Below are positions 1-8,642 of a DNA stretch of 64,000 nt, piece after piece; position 1 is the first letter of the stretch, and each line of letters opens with the position of its first letter. Origin of the DNA: Fluviicoccus sp. (GTDB lineage: Bacteria; Pseudomonadota; Gammaproteobacteria; Pseudomonadales; Moraxellaceae); the NCBI RefSeq assembly GCF_030646115.1, contig NZ_JAUSMX010000005.1, forward strand, positions 124,001 to 188,000, given 5' to 3'. The notes beneath the pieces were generated by a model that was not told where the DNA came from, ran no database searches, and saw only the letters and a program-made list of their open reading frames with translations. Made by a program: the position numbers and the translations under genes.

Positions 1-325
1 CCACCATATTGCCCAGGATGTCCACAAACGGCAGGGGGGAATTCGTCTTTTGGGATTTGTCCTTCTCCCATTTCCAGTCCTTGAACCAGTCATATTTGAA
101 ACGCAGTTGCCGGGTGGTTTTCTTGTGTTCGAAATCCGGCCCTTCCAGCACGGCCTTCAAGGCCTGACGGGCAGGCTCGGCTTGCGGAGAGCGTGCGACA
201 CCTTCGGGAATATGGGTGGATGCGTCTTGTGCTTCTGCAGTCACCGGGCTTTCAACTCTGGCCATGGCGCTGGAAAGGCCGAGGGCCAACAACAGGGGCA
301 GGGCTTGCAGATGTGCTCTCGTCAT
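1..325 (-). CDS. Probable DUF4129-type exported protein, partial (N-terminal part)
   Basis: An open frame of 108 codons runs from an ATG at 325 off the left edge without a stop. It begins MTRAHLQALPLLLALGLSS, a good signal peptide or membrane anchor with a probable cleavage after SSAMA. The mature part is basic and aromatic (WFKDWKWEKDK). It starts one base after the stop of the next gene, so it is the distal gene of the SpoIIM operon. In related bacteria a DUF4129 protein follows the SpoIIM and membrane genes; that identity is inferred from position, since the diagnostic part lies outside the window. Confidence 0.6.
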   Translation of the reverse strand, partial: MTRAHLQALPLLLALGLSSAMARVESPVTAEAQDASTHIPEGVARSPQAEPARQALKAVLEGPDFEHKKTTRQLRFKYDWFKDWKWEKDKSQKTNSPLPFVDILGNMV

Positions 326-326
326 T

Positions 327-1088
327 TCAGTCGCGTCCTGCCGGTGAAATGCGCTCGGCGAGACGGCGGAAGGCAATTTCGATATCCCAGGCTTCGAGGT
401 CGGTGCGACGGTTCAGGTACAGCATGAAACCGGCCGCCACGTAGAACGGCTCCACCAGCGTGATGGTCAGGCCGTAGATCAGCACCAGCACGTCCCGTTT
501 CCAGTCTCCGGCCTGGGCCTCCAGGAAATCCGACACTACCTTAATGTCCTGAAAGGCGGGTGACATCCAGACCAGCAAACTGAGCAGGCCGAAGAAGACT
601 GACATTTCCGCCGCCATATAGATCTGGATCAGCCAGCGGGCGCGTCCGGTCTGTTGATGGCGCATCAGCCGGATGCGCTCATCCTGCGCGGGGCCTGTCA
701 AGTCTTCCAGCAATCTCACCGGCAGTACATAGGCGCGACTGAGGCTGAAACGGCGCAGGGTCAGCGCTCCCAACAGGCCCTTGCCGAAAAATCCGGGAAT
801 GGCGGCCAGGCTGGCGCCCAGCGTGACTTTTTCGCCAAAGACGGCTCGGCTCAGCACCCACAGCACGGCATAGTCCAGCAAGGGTTTCAGCCACCACAAC
901 ACAAACAGTCCGATCAGGCGGCCGGTGCTGTGCTCCAGCCATACCAGGGCGGCCACCAGCGGAATCATCAGGGCGCACCACAGGCGCATCACCGCGGTGC
1001 GGCTATCCTGCAGCAAACGCACGCCCAGATCGGCGGCTTCCCACGGTTTGCGCGGGCGTATGGCGACAGTCAGGCGATCAATGCGCAT
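327..1088 (-). CDS. Conserved membrane protein of the SpoIIM/DUF4129 operon
   Basis: A 253-residue protein starting MRIDRLTVAI. I chose the ATG at 1088 because AGGAGG lies five bases upstream; a longer frame to 1121 has no such site. It overlaps the spoIIM-like gene by 11 bases and stops one base before the next start, so all three are translationally coupled. Hydrophobic stretches lie near residues 35-75, 85-110, 165-190 and 205-230, implying four or more membrane segments. I recognise no catalytic motif. Genes of this kind sit beside SpoIIM, RDD, MoxR and DUF58 genes in many proteobacteria; their function is unknown. Confidence 0.7.
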   Translation of the reverse strand: MRIDRLTVAIRPRKPWEAADLGVRLLQDSRTAVMRLWCALMIPLVAALVWLEHSTGRLIGLFVLWWLKPLLDYAVLWVLSRAVFGEKVTLGASLAAIPGFFGKGLLGALTLRRFSLSRAYVLPVRLLEDLTGPAQDERIRLMRHQQTGRARWLIQIYMAAEMSVFFGLLSLLVWMSPAFQDIKVVSDFLEAQAGDWKRDVLVLIYGLTITLVEPFYVAAGFMLYLNRRTDLEAWDIEIAFRRLAERISPAGRD

Positions 1089-2031
1089 GTTGCCTCCTTC
1101 CGGCCAGCCCCAGCCAGGCAATCACCGACGACCATGCGATGGCCGCCACGGTGTATTTGACTTCAGCGGGAATGGAGGTGCTGGAGGACCAGAAGCTTTC
1201 CACCCCGGCCGCCACCAGAAAGAGCATGGCGGCCCCATAGACGATGCGCACCGCCTCCCGGCCGCGCAGGATCAGCGCGTCCTTGCGCGTATGCTGACCG
1301 GGCGCCACCAGCCCCAAGCCCAGCATCAGGCCCGCCATGCCGGACAGCACAATAGCGGTCAGTTCAAACGCGCCGTGGGTGGCGACAAAGGGCAGGAAGG
1401 TTTCCTGATAACCAATATGGGTCAGGTGCCCGGCCACCGCGCCAATGGCCAGGGCGTTATACAGCAGGAAGAACAGGCTGCCGATACCGGCAAACAGCCC
1501 ACCGGCGAAGGTCTGGAAGCCGATGCCGGTATTATGTTGCAGGTAAAAACCGAACATCATGAAGTGGGTGTCGTTGGCGCGGCCGCCGATCAGGTGCTGA
1601 CCGGGCTCGTACATGGATTCGTACTGGCGAACCTGCTCGGCGGGAATGACGCTGTAAACCAGCTCGGGCTGCATCCAGATGGCGGCGGCCATGCCGAACA
1701 GCGGCAGGTAAAAGAAGGCGGCGGACAGCCAGAAGAGGCCGGCGTGCTGTCGCACCAGTACCGGAAATCCCCGGCTGAGGAAGTCCAGGAAGGCGGGCCA
1801 CAGGCCGCCCTGATGACGGTACAAGCGCTGCTGTCCGGCCAGCACCAGCGTGTTCAGCCGTTCCACCATGGCCAGCGGGTAATGACGGTCACGCGCCAGC
1901 GCCAGATGGGCGCAGATTTCCCGGTAGCGGGAGGGAAAATCGGCCTGATCGGTTGGGTCGCCCCCGTGCAGCAAGGTTTCAAAGCGCTGCCAGTCCTGTT
2001 CGTGGCGGCGGCTGAACTCCTGCGGGGTCAT
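1078..2031 (-). CDS. SpoIIM-like (stage II sporulation protein M family) membrane protein
   Basis: 317 residues starting MTPQEFSRRHEQDWQRFE. The soluble N-terminal part (1-95) has the W-x-R-x-E/L-x3-L start typical of this family and is followed by about five membrane segments, including residues 100-120, 180-215 and 220-255. The family is named from Bacillus SpoIIM, but in non-sporulating proteobacteria it occurs with RDD, DUF4129, MoxR, DUF58 and transglutaminase genes, and its role there is not established. It is the first gene of its operon. The RDD gene that often accompanies it lies 17 kb away (19162-19875). Confidence 0.82.
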   Translation of the reverse strand: MTPQEFSRRHEQDWQRFETLLHGGDPTDQADFPSRYREICAHLALARDRHYPLAMVERLNTLVLAGQQRLYRHQGGLWPAFLDFLSRGFPVLVRQHAGLFWLSAAFFYLPLFGMAAAIWMQPELVYSVIPAEQVRQYESMYEPGQHLIGGRANDTHFMMFGFYLQHNTGIGFQTFAGGLFAGIGSLFFLLYNALAIGAVAGHLTHIGYQETFLPFVATHGAFELTAIVLSGMAGLMLGLGLVAPGQHTRKDALILRGREAVRIVYGAAMLFLVAAGVESFWSSSTSIPAEVKYTVAAIAWSSVIAWLGLAGRRQHAH

Positions 2032-2283
2032 GTGTTGCCTGCCTGATGCCAGTCAGGTCGGGCTGGGTGTTTATGGCTGGCGGTTGGCGCACGGTCCATG
2101 AGGCAGGCTGTCCTGAAAATCGTGAGTCGATTGTCGCCAATGCGGCGGGATGGTGCAATCGGGCTGAATGAGTATTTTCAGGCTCTTCATGTCCACTTCC
2201 CAACTTCCGAGCCATCTCGACCACGCAATTCCCTCCCCAAACCATGTATAATCGCCGCCCTCATGCCAGCCCAGGAACAAGAC
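2032..2283. promoter_or_regulatory. Divergent intergenic region between the SpoIIM operon and pyrD
   Basis: About 250 bases with no convincing gene; open frames across it are shadows of flanking genes. A good -10 box, TATAAT, lies at 2247-2252, 32 bases before the pyrD ATG. No clear -35 box is spaced correctly, so the promoter call is tentative. The minus-strand operon must also start here. Confidence 0.4.
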
Positions 2284-3306
2284 ATGTGGTATTCCCTGAT
2301 CCGCTCGCTGCTGTTTCGCCTCAACCCTGAAACCTCGCACCACGTGGCCCTGGAGTCACTGGCGCTGGCCAAACGCATGGGTCTGCTGGGCGTTGGATTC
2401 AGCACGCCGCAGCAACCGGTGCAGGTGATGGGCATCGACTTCCCCAATCCGGTGGGGCTGGCAGCCGGGCTGGACAAGAACGGCGACTATATCGACGCGC
2501 TGGCGGCGCTGGGTTTCGGCTTTATCGAAATCGGCACCGTCACCCCGCGCCCGCAACCGGGCAACCCCAAGCCGCGCCTGTTCCGCATTCCCGAAGCCGA
2601 AGCCATCATCAACCGCATGGGTTTCAACAACCTCGGGGTGGATCATCTGGTGGAGCAGGTGAAAAAGGCCAGTTTCGACGGCATCCTCGGCATCAATATT
2701 GGCAAGAACTTCGACACGCCGGTGGAAAACGCCGCCGATGACTATGTGCATTGCCTGGAAAAAGTGTACGAACACGCTTCCTATGTCGCGGTCAACATTT
2801 CCTCCCCCAACACCAAGGGCCTGCGCAGCCTGCAAACCGGCAACGCGTTGGCGGAATTGCTGGGCCGCCTCAAGGAAACCCAGGTTCGCCTGGCGCAGGA
2901 ACACGGTCACTACGTGCCGCTGGCCGTGAAGATTGCCCCGGATCTGGACGAAGACGAAATTGCCGACATTGCCTCGCAACTGCTCGACTACCGTATTGAT
3001 GCGGTGATCGCCACCAACACCACCATCAGCCGTCCGGGTATCGAAAACCTGAATCTGGCCGAAGAGGCCGGCGGGCTCAGCGGCAAGCCGCTGAAGGCGC
3101 GCTCCACCTTCACCCTGTCACGGCTGGCCCAGGCGCTGGAAGGCCGGATTCCGGTGATTGGCGTTGGCGGCATCATGGACGGGGCTACGGCGGCTGACAA
3201 AATGGCGGCGGGAGCCAGCCTGGTGCAGGTTTATACCGGCTTCATCTACCGGGGTCCCGGCCTGATTGCCGATGCCGTTCGCGCCATCGCCGCCATTCAG
3301 GAATAG
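2284..3306 (+). CDS. pyrD: Dihydroorotate dehydrogenase (quinone), class 2
   Basis: 340 residues, the usual size for class 2 enzymes. It oxidises dihydroorotate to orotate with membrane quinone as acceptor, the fourth step of pyrimidine synthesis, at the inner membrane. The start [11 protein letters not shown] is preceded by AGGA and gives the short amphipathic N-terminal helix typical of the class; a longer frame upstream is not supported. Family motifs visible are [20 protein letters not shown], the catalytic-serine segment VNISSPNT and the FMN phosphate loop IGVGGI. It is followed 77 bases later by cvpA. Confidence 0.97.
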   Translation: MWYSLIRSLLFRLNPETSHHVALESLALAKRMGLLGVGFSTPQQPVQVMGIDFPNPVGLAAGLDKNGDYIDALAALGFGFIEIGTVTPRPQPGNPKPRLFRIPEAEAIINRMGFNNLGVDHLVEQVKKASFDGILGINIGKNFDTPVENAADDYVHCLEKVYEHASYVAVNISSPNTKGLRSLQTGNALAELLGRLKETQVRLAQEHGHYVPLAVKIAPDLDEDEIADIASQLLDYRIDAVIATNTTISRPGIENLNLAEEAGGLSGKPLKARSTFTLSRLAQALEGRIPVIGVGGIMDGATAADKMAAGASLVQVYTGFIYRGPGLIADAVRAIAAIQE

Positions 3307-3383
3307 CCCTTGGGCGGGGCGGTTTGCTACAATGCGCCCCGCAGCCTTCCAACCCCTTATTCGTTCAGAGAATACCGAATCCC

Positions 3384-3905
3384 ATGCATCCGGCAGACAT
3401 CCTGATTCTTGCCGTTGTGGCCTTTTCCGTCTGGAGGGGCTTCCGCCGCGGTCTGGTGCGCGAGGCCATTGCACTCCTGGGCTGGGTGATCGGCATCATT
3501 GTGGCCGTCAACAGCTATCAGGCGCTGGCGCCGTTGCTGGCTCCCTATATAGAAACACCGTCATTGCGCATGGCGACCGCCTTCCTGCTGATCTGCCTCG
3601 GCATTGTCACCCTGACTTTCCTGGTGGGGCAATTGCTGCGCAGCGCCTTGTCCGCCCTGGCTCTGGGCCCGGCCGACCATCTGCTGGGCAGTCTGTTCGG
3701 GCTGGCTCGCGGGGCATTGATCGTGGTGTTGTGCGTGGGTGTACTCTCCCGTTTTTTCCAGCATGACCGCTGGTGGCAGGAAGCCGAATTTCCCCGGTCC
3801 GCGATGCCCTATGTGCCGGCCGCCTTGTCCATCACGGACAAGGTCAAGGCGCAGATGAAGCATCTGCCGAAAATCCGTATCCAAACAGCCAATCCCGATC
3901 ATTGA
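3384..3905 (+). CDS. cvpA: CvpA family membrane protein (colicin V production)
   Basis: 173 residues starting MHPADILILAVVAFSVWRGFRRG. Four hydrophobic segments, near 5-20, 27-50, 65-85 and 100-120, and the R-G-x2-R-E motif after the first are typical of CvpA. In E. coli it is needed for colicin V production and affects envelope homeostasis; its molecular role is uncertain. It stops eight bases before purF, the conserved cvpA-purF arrangement. A TACAAT box at 3328-3333 may be its -10. I chose the ATG at 3384 because it starts directly at the conserved N-terminus. Confidence 0.93.
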   Translation: MHPADILILAVVAFSVWRGFRRGLVREAIALLGWVIGIIVAVNSYQALAPLLAPYIETPSLRMATAFLLICLGIVTLTFLVGQLLRSALSALALGPADHLLGSLFGLARGALIVVLCVGVLSRFFQHDRWWQEAEFPRSAMPYVPAALSITDKVKAQMKHLPKIRIQTANPDH

Positions 3906-3913
3906 GGTGAACC

Positions 3914-5458
3914 ATGTGCGGTATCGTTGGCATTGCCGGCAAGACTTCCGTCAACCAGAGTCTGTATGACGCCCTGACCGTGTTGCAGCATCGCGGACAG
4001 GATGCCGCCGGTATCGTGACCTGCCAGGGCAGCCGCCTGTTTCTGCGCAAGGACAACGGCATGGTCAGGGATGTATTCCATACGCGGCACATGACCCGGC
4101 TGGCGGGCAACTTCGGCATTGGCCATGTCCGCTATCCCACTGCCGGCTCCTCGAGTTCGGCCGAGGCGCAGCCGTTCTATGTCAATTCACCTTATGGCAT
4201 CACACTGGCGCATAACGGCAACCTGACCAATGCCGCCGATATTGCCGAAGACCTGTTCCGCACCGATCTGCGTCATATCAATACCGACTCCGATTCGGAA
4301 GTGCTGCTGAACGTCCTGGCCCATGAGCTTCAGGCCCAGGGCAAGCTGCTGCCCAATGAAGACGATATTTTCCAGGCTGTGCATGGCGTGCACAAACGCT
4401 GCAAGGGCGCCTATGGCGTGGTCGCCATGATTACCGGCTACGGTCTGGTCGGCTTTCGCGACCCGTTCGGTATCCGCCCGCTGATTTTTGGCGAACGCGA
4501 AACCCCGGAAGGCAAGGAGTACATCATCGCCTCCGAGTCGGTAGCCATTACCGCCCTCGGTTTCCACGTAGTGCGGGATGTCGCGCCGGGCGAAGCCGTC
4601 TATATCAATGATCAGGGCGAGTTGCACACCCGCCAGTGTTCGGATACACCGCGTTATTCGCCGTGCATTTTTGAATATGTCTATTTTGCCCGGCCCGACT
4701 CCACCATCGACAATATCTCGGTGTACAAGGCCCGTCTGCGCATGGGTGAGAAACTGGCCGGCAAGATCCGCCGCGTGATGGGCGAGGACCATGACATTGA
4801 TGTGGTGATGCCCATTCCCGATACCAGCCGCACCGCCGCGCTGGAGCTGGCGAACAACCTGAACGTGAAATATCGCGAAGGTTTCATGAAGAACCGTTAT
4901 ATCGGCCGCACCTTCATTATGCCCGGTCAAAGCCAGCGCAAGAAATCGGTGCGCCAGAAGCTGAACCCGATCGAGCTGGAGTTCAAGGGCAAGAACGTGC
5001 TGCTGGTGGACGACTCCATTGTGCGCGGCACCACCTGCCGTGAAATCATCCAGATGGCGCGGGATGCCGGCGCGAACAAGGTCTATTTTGCCTCGGCGGC
5101 GCCCCCTGTCATTTATCCCAATGTCTATGGCATTGACATGCCCGCCAAGACCGAACTGATCGCGCATGGCCGCACCGAAGATGAAGTCTGCCGCCTGATT
5201 GGCGCTGACGGCCTCATTTATCAGGATCTGGCGGACCTGATTGCCTGCGCCCGCGAGGGCAATCCGGAAATCACGGAGTTCGATTGTTCGGTTTTCAACG
5301 GGGAGTATGTCACCGGCGATATCGACGAAGGCTATCTGGATCGTCTGGCTGCCTCCCGCAATGATATTGCCCAGTTCAAGAAGAACCACCCCGGTCAGGG
5401 CGGCGCGCCGACCATTGTCGATTTGCCGAATGACCTGCAGATGGATTCGTCCAACTAG
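3914..5458 (+). CDS. purF: Amidophosphoribosyltransferase
   Basis: 514 residues. It transfers ammonia from glutamine to PRPP, the first committed step of purine synthesis. The ATG follows GAGGTG at good spacing. Cys2 (MCGIVGIAG) is the N-terminal glutaminase nucleophile after removal of Met1, and the [11 protein letters not shown] and HNGNLTN motifs belong to the glutaminase domain (about 1-235). The phosphoribosyltransferase domain carries the PRPP loop [13 protein letters not shown] near residue 360. Length matches the E. coli-type enzyme. It sits between cvpA and metZ, an order known from Pseudomonas. Confidence 0.98.
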   Translation: MCGIVGIAGKTSVNQSLYDALTVLQHRGQDAAGIVTCQGSRLFLRKDNGMVRDVFHTRHMTRLAGNFGIGHVRYPTAGSSSSAEAQPFYVNSPYGITLAHNGNLTNAADIAEDLFRTDLRHINTDSDSEVLLNVLAHELQAQGKLLPNEDDIFQAVHGVHKRCKGAYGVVAMITGYGLVGFRDPFGIRPLIFGERETPEGKEYIIASESVAITALGFHVVRDVAPGEAVYINDQGELHTRQCSDTPRYSPCIFEYVYFARPDSTIDNISVYKARLRMGEKLAGKIRRVMGEDHDIDVVMPIPDTSRTAALELANNLNVKYREGFMKNRYIGRTFIMPGQSQRKKSVRQKLNPIELEFKGKNVLLVDDSIVRGTTCREIIQMARDAGANKVYFASAAPPVIYPNVYGIDMPAKTELIAHGRTEDEVCRLIGADGLIYQDLADLIACAREGNPEITEFDCSVFNGEYVTGDIDEGYLDRLAASRNDIAQFKKNHPGQGGAPTIVDLPNDLQMDSSN

Positions 5459-5481
5459 AAACCGCCGTAAGGGGATAGACG

Positions 5482-6681
5482 ATGTTTGCCGAATTTGAAG
5501 ATGACCCCCTGACCGGGGCCGGTTTTGATACGCTGGCGGTGCGTGCGGGTCATCACCGCACCAATGAGGGTGAACACAGCGAACCGTTGTTCCTGACCTC
5601 GTCCTTCGCTTACAAGAGCGCGGCGCAGGCGGCGGCCCGCTTCGGCGGCAGCGAACCCGGCAACATCTATTCCCGCTTCACCAACCCCACGGTCCGTATT
5701 TTCGAAGAACGACTGGCGGCGCTGGAGGGCGGTGAACGCTGCATCGCAACTAGTTCCGGCATGGCGGCGATTCTGGCTACCTGCCTGGCATTCCTCAAGT
5801 CCGGTGACCATGTGGTGTGTTCCCGGTCGGTGTTCGGCACCACCAATGTCCTGTTCGACAAGTACATGCAGAAATTCGGCGTCAGCACGACCTTTGTCAG
5901 CCTGACCGACCGCTCTGAATGGGCAGCGGCTGTGCGCCCGGCGACCCGGCTGTTTTTTCTGGAAACGCCCAGCAACCCGGTCTGTGAAGTGGCGGATATT
6001 GCCGGTCTGGCAAAGCTGGCGCATGAACATGACATCCTGCTGGCCGTGGACAACTGTTTCTGCACGCCCGCCTTGCAGCAACCGTTGAAGCTGGGTGCAG
6101 ACCTGGTGATTCATTCCGCCACCAAATACCTGGACGGGCAGGGCCGGGCGCTGGGCGGCGCCGTAGTCGGCAGCCACAAGTTGATGGAGGAAGTGCTGGG
6201 CGTGGTGCGCACCTGCGGACCCAGCCTCAGCGCCTTCAATGCCTGGCTGTTCCTCAAGGGACTGGAAACCCTGCGCCTGCGCATGGAGGCCCATTCCGCC
6301 TCGGCGTTGACGCTGGCCCGCTGGCTGTCCGAACAGCCGCAGGTGGAAAAAGTGAATTACGCCGGTCTGGAGTCACACCCGCAGCATGCGCTGGCGGTTG
6401 CCCAGCAGCGGGCGTTTGGCGGCGTGCTGTCGTTTGTGGTGAAGGGCGGCCGTGAAGGCGCTTGGGCGTTCATCGACGCCACCCGCATCATGTCGATTAC
6501 CGCCAACCTCGGCGACACCAAGACCACCATTACCCATCCGGCAACCACCACCCATGGTCGCGTTAGCCCGGAAGCCAAGGCATTGGCCGGAATTTCCGAA
6601 GGTTTGATCCGTATTGCAGTCGGTTTGGAAGACATGGACGACCTGATCGCGGATTGTCGTCGCGGATTGCAGGCAATTTAA
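5482..6681 (+). CDS. metZ: O-succinylhomoserine sulfhydrylase
   Basis: 399 residues of the Cys/Met-metabolism PLP family. It makes homocysteine directly from O-succinylhomoserine and sulfide. Visible landmarks are YSRFTNPT, SSGMAAI, NPVCEVADI and the PLP lysine in SATKYLDGQGR near residue 215. The purF-metZ neighbourhood is characteristic of Pseudomonas MetZ rather than MetB or MetC. It starts 23 bases after purF with an AAGGGGA ribosome site and probably shares its transcript. Substrate assignment (succinyl versus acetyl homoserine) rests on context. Confidence 0.92.
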   Translation: MFAEFEDDPLTGAGFDTLAVRAGHHRTNEGEHSEPLFLTSSFAYKSAAQAAARFGGSEPGNIYSRFTNPTVRIFEERLAALEGGERCIATSSGMAAILATCLAFLKSGDHVVCSRSVFGTTNVLFDKYMQKFGVSTTFVSLTDRSEWAAAVRPATRLFFLETPSNPVCEVADIAGLAKLAHEHDILLAVDNCFCTPALQQPLKLGADLVIHSATKYLDGQGRALGGAVVGSHKLMEEVLGVVRTCGPSLSAFNAWLFLKGLETLRLRMEAHSASALTLARWLSEQPQVEKVNYAGLESHPQHALAVAQQRAFGGVLSFVVKGGREGAWAFIDATRIMSITANLGDTKTTITHPATTTHGRVSPEAKALAGISEGLIRIAVGLEDMDDLIADCRRGLQAI

Positions 6682-6751
6682 CGATTTAACACATTCTCAA
6701 GGCCGGGAGAGTCGGCTAAGGTAGGGGCCAACCCCACCCAAGGAAACCGGA

Positions 6752-7669
6752 ATGAGCTCTCCCGTGCAGGAAATCCTGGCCTCCGTCAATGCCGTGATTC
6801 TCGGCAAGCAACATCAGATCCGCCTGGCGCTCACTTGCCTGCTGGCGCGGGGCCACCTGTTGATCGAAGACCTGCCCGGCATGGGCAAGACCACGCTGGC
6901 CGAGGCGCTGGCGCGGGTGCTGGGGCTCAGCTACCAGCGTTTGCAATTCACCAGCGACATGCTGCCCGCCGACATCATTGGCGTCTCCATCTTCAATCCT
7001 GCGGATCAGGAATTCACCTTCCGTCCCGGTCCGGTTTTTCACCAGATGCTGTTGGCCGACGAAATCAACCGTACCACGCCCAAGACCCAAAGCGCCTTGC
7101 TGGAGGCCATGGAGGAAGGGCAGGTGACCAGCGACGGCCTGACCCGGCCGCTGCCAAAGCCCTTCTTTGTCATTGCCACCCAGAATCCGATGAGCCAGAT
7201 GGGCACCTTTCCGCTGCCGGAATCGCAACTTGACCGCTTCCTGATGCGCATTCAGCTGGGCTATCCCGATCCGCGCGCCGAGCGCGAACTGCTGACCGGC
7301 ACCGATCGCCGCAAAATACTGACCACCCTGCAACCCTTGGCCGATACCGATCGACTCGAAGCTTGGCAGCAGCAAATTGACAGTGTGCATCTGGGGGAGC
7401 CGGTGCTGGATTATCTGCTGCGGCTGGTGGCCCATACCCGCCAGAGCCGGGACTTTCCGCACGGTTTGTCACCACGCGGTTTGCTGGCGCTGAAGCGCGC
7501 CACCCAGGCCTGGGCCTTTGTGGATGGGCGTCAGTACGCCCAGCCGGAAGACGTTCAGGCCGTGTTACCCTCGGTGGCCGAACACCGCTTGCGCGGCAGT
7601 ATTGAAGACCAGGGCCGTGTCCATTCACTGACCACCCGCTTGTTGCAAGCGGTGGATGTCCTGGCTTGA
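6752..7669 (+). CDS. MoxR family AAA+ ATPase
   Basis: 305 residues. The Walker A motif is DLPGMGKT (about residue 45) and the Walker B segment LLADEINR, followed by QSALLEAMEEGQV and the sensor segment FFVIATQNP. MoxR ATPases are thought to act as chaperones that mature partner proteins, often von Willebrand-type or DUF58 proteins. The next gene is DUF58 and overlaps by 14 bases. It starts after AAGGAAACC and opens a MoxR-DUF58-TgpA operon. Confidence 0.93.
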   Translation: MSSPVQEILASVNAVILGKQHQIRLALTCLLARGHLLIEDLPGMGKTTLAEALARVLGLSYQRLQFTSDMLPADIIGVSIFNPADQEFTFRPGPVFHQMLLADEINRTTPKTQSALLEAMEEGQVTSDGLTRPLPKPFFVIATQNPMSQMGTFPLPESQLDRFLMRIQLGYPDPRAERELLTGTDRRKILTTLQPLADTDRLEAWQQQIDSVHLGEPVLDYLLRLVAHTRQSRDFPHGLSPRGLLALKRATQAWAFVDGRQYAQPEDVQAVLPSVAEHRLRGSIEDQGRVHSLTTRLLQAVDVLA

Positions 7670-8642
7670 TATGGAGACTCCCGGCCCCGTTAAAACCTGG
7701 TGGCGCAAGCGCTGGAGTGCCTGGCTGAGCCGCCGCTTGCCGGTGACCCGTGATGTCACGCTTAACCAGCGCCGCGTCTTTATTTTCCTGACCCGTCACG
7801 GCGGCCTGACGTGCGCCTTGCTGTTGTCGCTATTCATTGCCGGCATCAACTACGCCAACAACCTGCTGCTGGGACTGTGTTTCCTTCTGGGCAGCCTGAT
7901 GGTTGTCACCATTCACCATACCTTCGCCAATCTGTCCGGCTTGCGGATTCAGGCTGTCGGAACGCATCCGGGTTTTGCCGGTGAACCGGCGGGTTTCGTA
8001 CTCAGCCTGTCGAATCCCGATCAACGGCTGTACCACAGCCTGCAACTGGATTGGGATGATGTCATCGAACAGGTCGGTCAAGTGAATCAGGCGATGGAAG
8101 TCACGGTGTACCTGCGGGCTCCCCGCCGGGGCAGGTTTCATCCGCCGCGCGTCAAAATCAGCACCGTGTTCCCACTGGGCCTTTTTCGCGCCTGGACCTG
8201 GCTGGACATGGATCTGGAGGCTGTGATTTATCCCCGGCCGATTGCCAGCGATGTGCTGCCCGCCGGTTCCGGCCAGTCGGATGACAGTGAGCAAAGCCGC
8301 CGACGTCGTCCGGGCCAGGACGATTTTGAAGCCCTGAAAACCTTTACTCCGGGAGACCCGCTGGCGCATGTGTCCTGGAAACATCTGGCGCGTGGGCAGG
8401 GCATGCTGGTCAAGACCTACAGCGAGCCGGTAGCGGGCAGTGATACGCTCGACTATCAGGCTCTGTCGGGCATGGACCGTGAGAACCGGCTGTCCCGGCT
8501 GGCTTGGTGGGTTGAAAAACTGAGCCAGGTCCAGCAACCCTTTGCCTTGCGCCTGCCCGGCCTGGAAATTCCGGTAGGGCAGGGACCCGCCCATCGCGAG
8601 CAATGCCTGACGGCGCTGGCCTTATTCGAGATTGAGCCATGA
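7656..8642 (+). CDS. DUF58 domain protein
   Basis: 328 residues, or 323 if translation starts at the ATG at 7671 just after the moxR stop; both starts are plausible. Two membrane segments lie near residues 45-60 and 65-85, followed by a soluble domain with the DUF58 core near 225-245 (DFEALKTFTPGDPLAHVSWK). In characterised systems DUF58 proteins are linked to MoxR, but no biochemical activity is agreed. The 3' end overlaps tgpA by four bases (ATGA). Confidence 0.88.
   Translation: MSWLDMETPGPVKTWWRKRWSAWLSRRLPVTRDVTLNQRRVFIFLTRHGGLTCALLLSLFIAGINYANNLLLGLCFLLGSLMVVTIHHTFANLSGLRIQAVGTHPGFAGEPAGFVLSLSNPDQRLYHSLQLDWDDVIEQVGQVNQAMEVTVYLRAPRRGRFHPPRVKISTVFPLGLFRAWTWLDMDLEAVIYPRPIASDVLPAGSGQSDDSEQSRRRRPGQDDFEALKTFTPGDPLAHVSWKHLARGQGMLVKTYSEPVAGSDTLDYQALSGMDRENRLSRLAWWVEKLSQVQQPFALRLPGLEIPVGQGPAHREQCLTALALFEIEP

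Noticed and set aside
2098-2283. N-terminal extension of PyrD to an ATG at 2098
   Set aside because: It crosses the TATAAT box and lacks PyrD similarity; the ATG at 2284 gives the normal N-terminus.
4187-5389. A 400-codon open frame antisense to purF
   Set aside because: It mirrors the codon periodicity of purF, has no ribosome site and no family motif.
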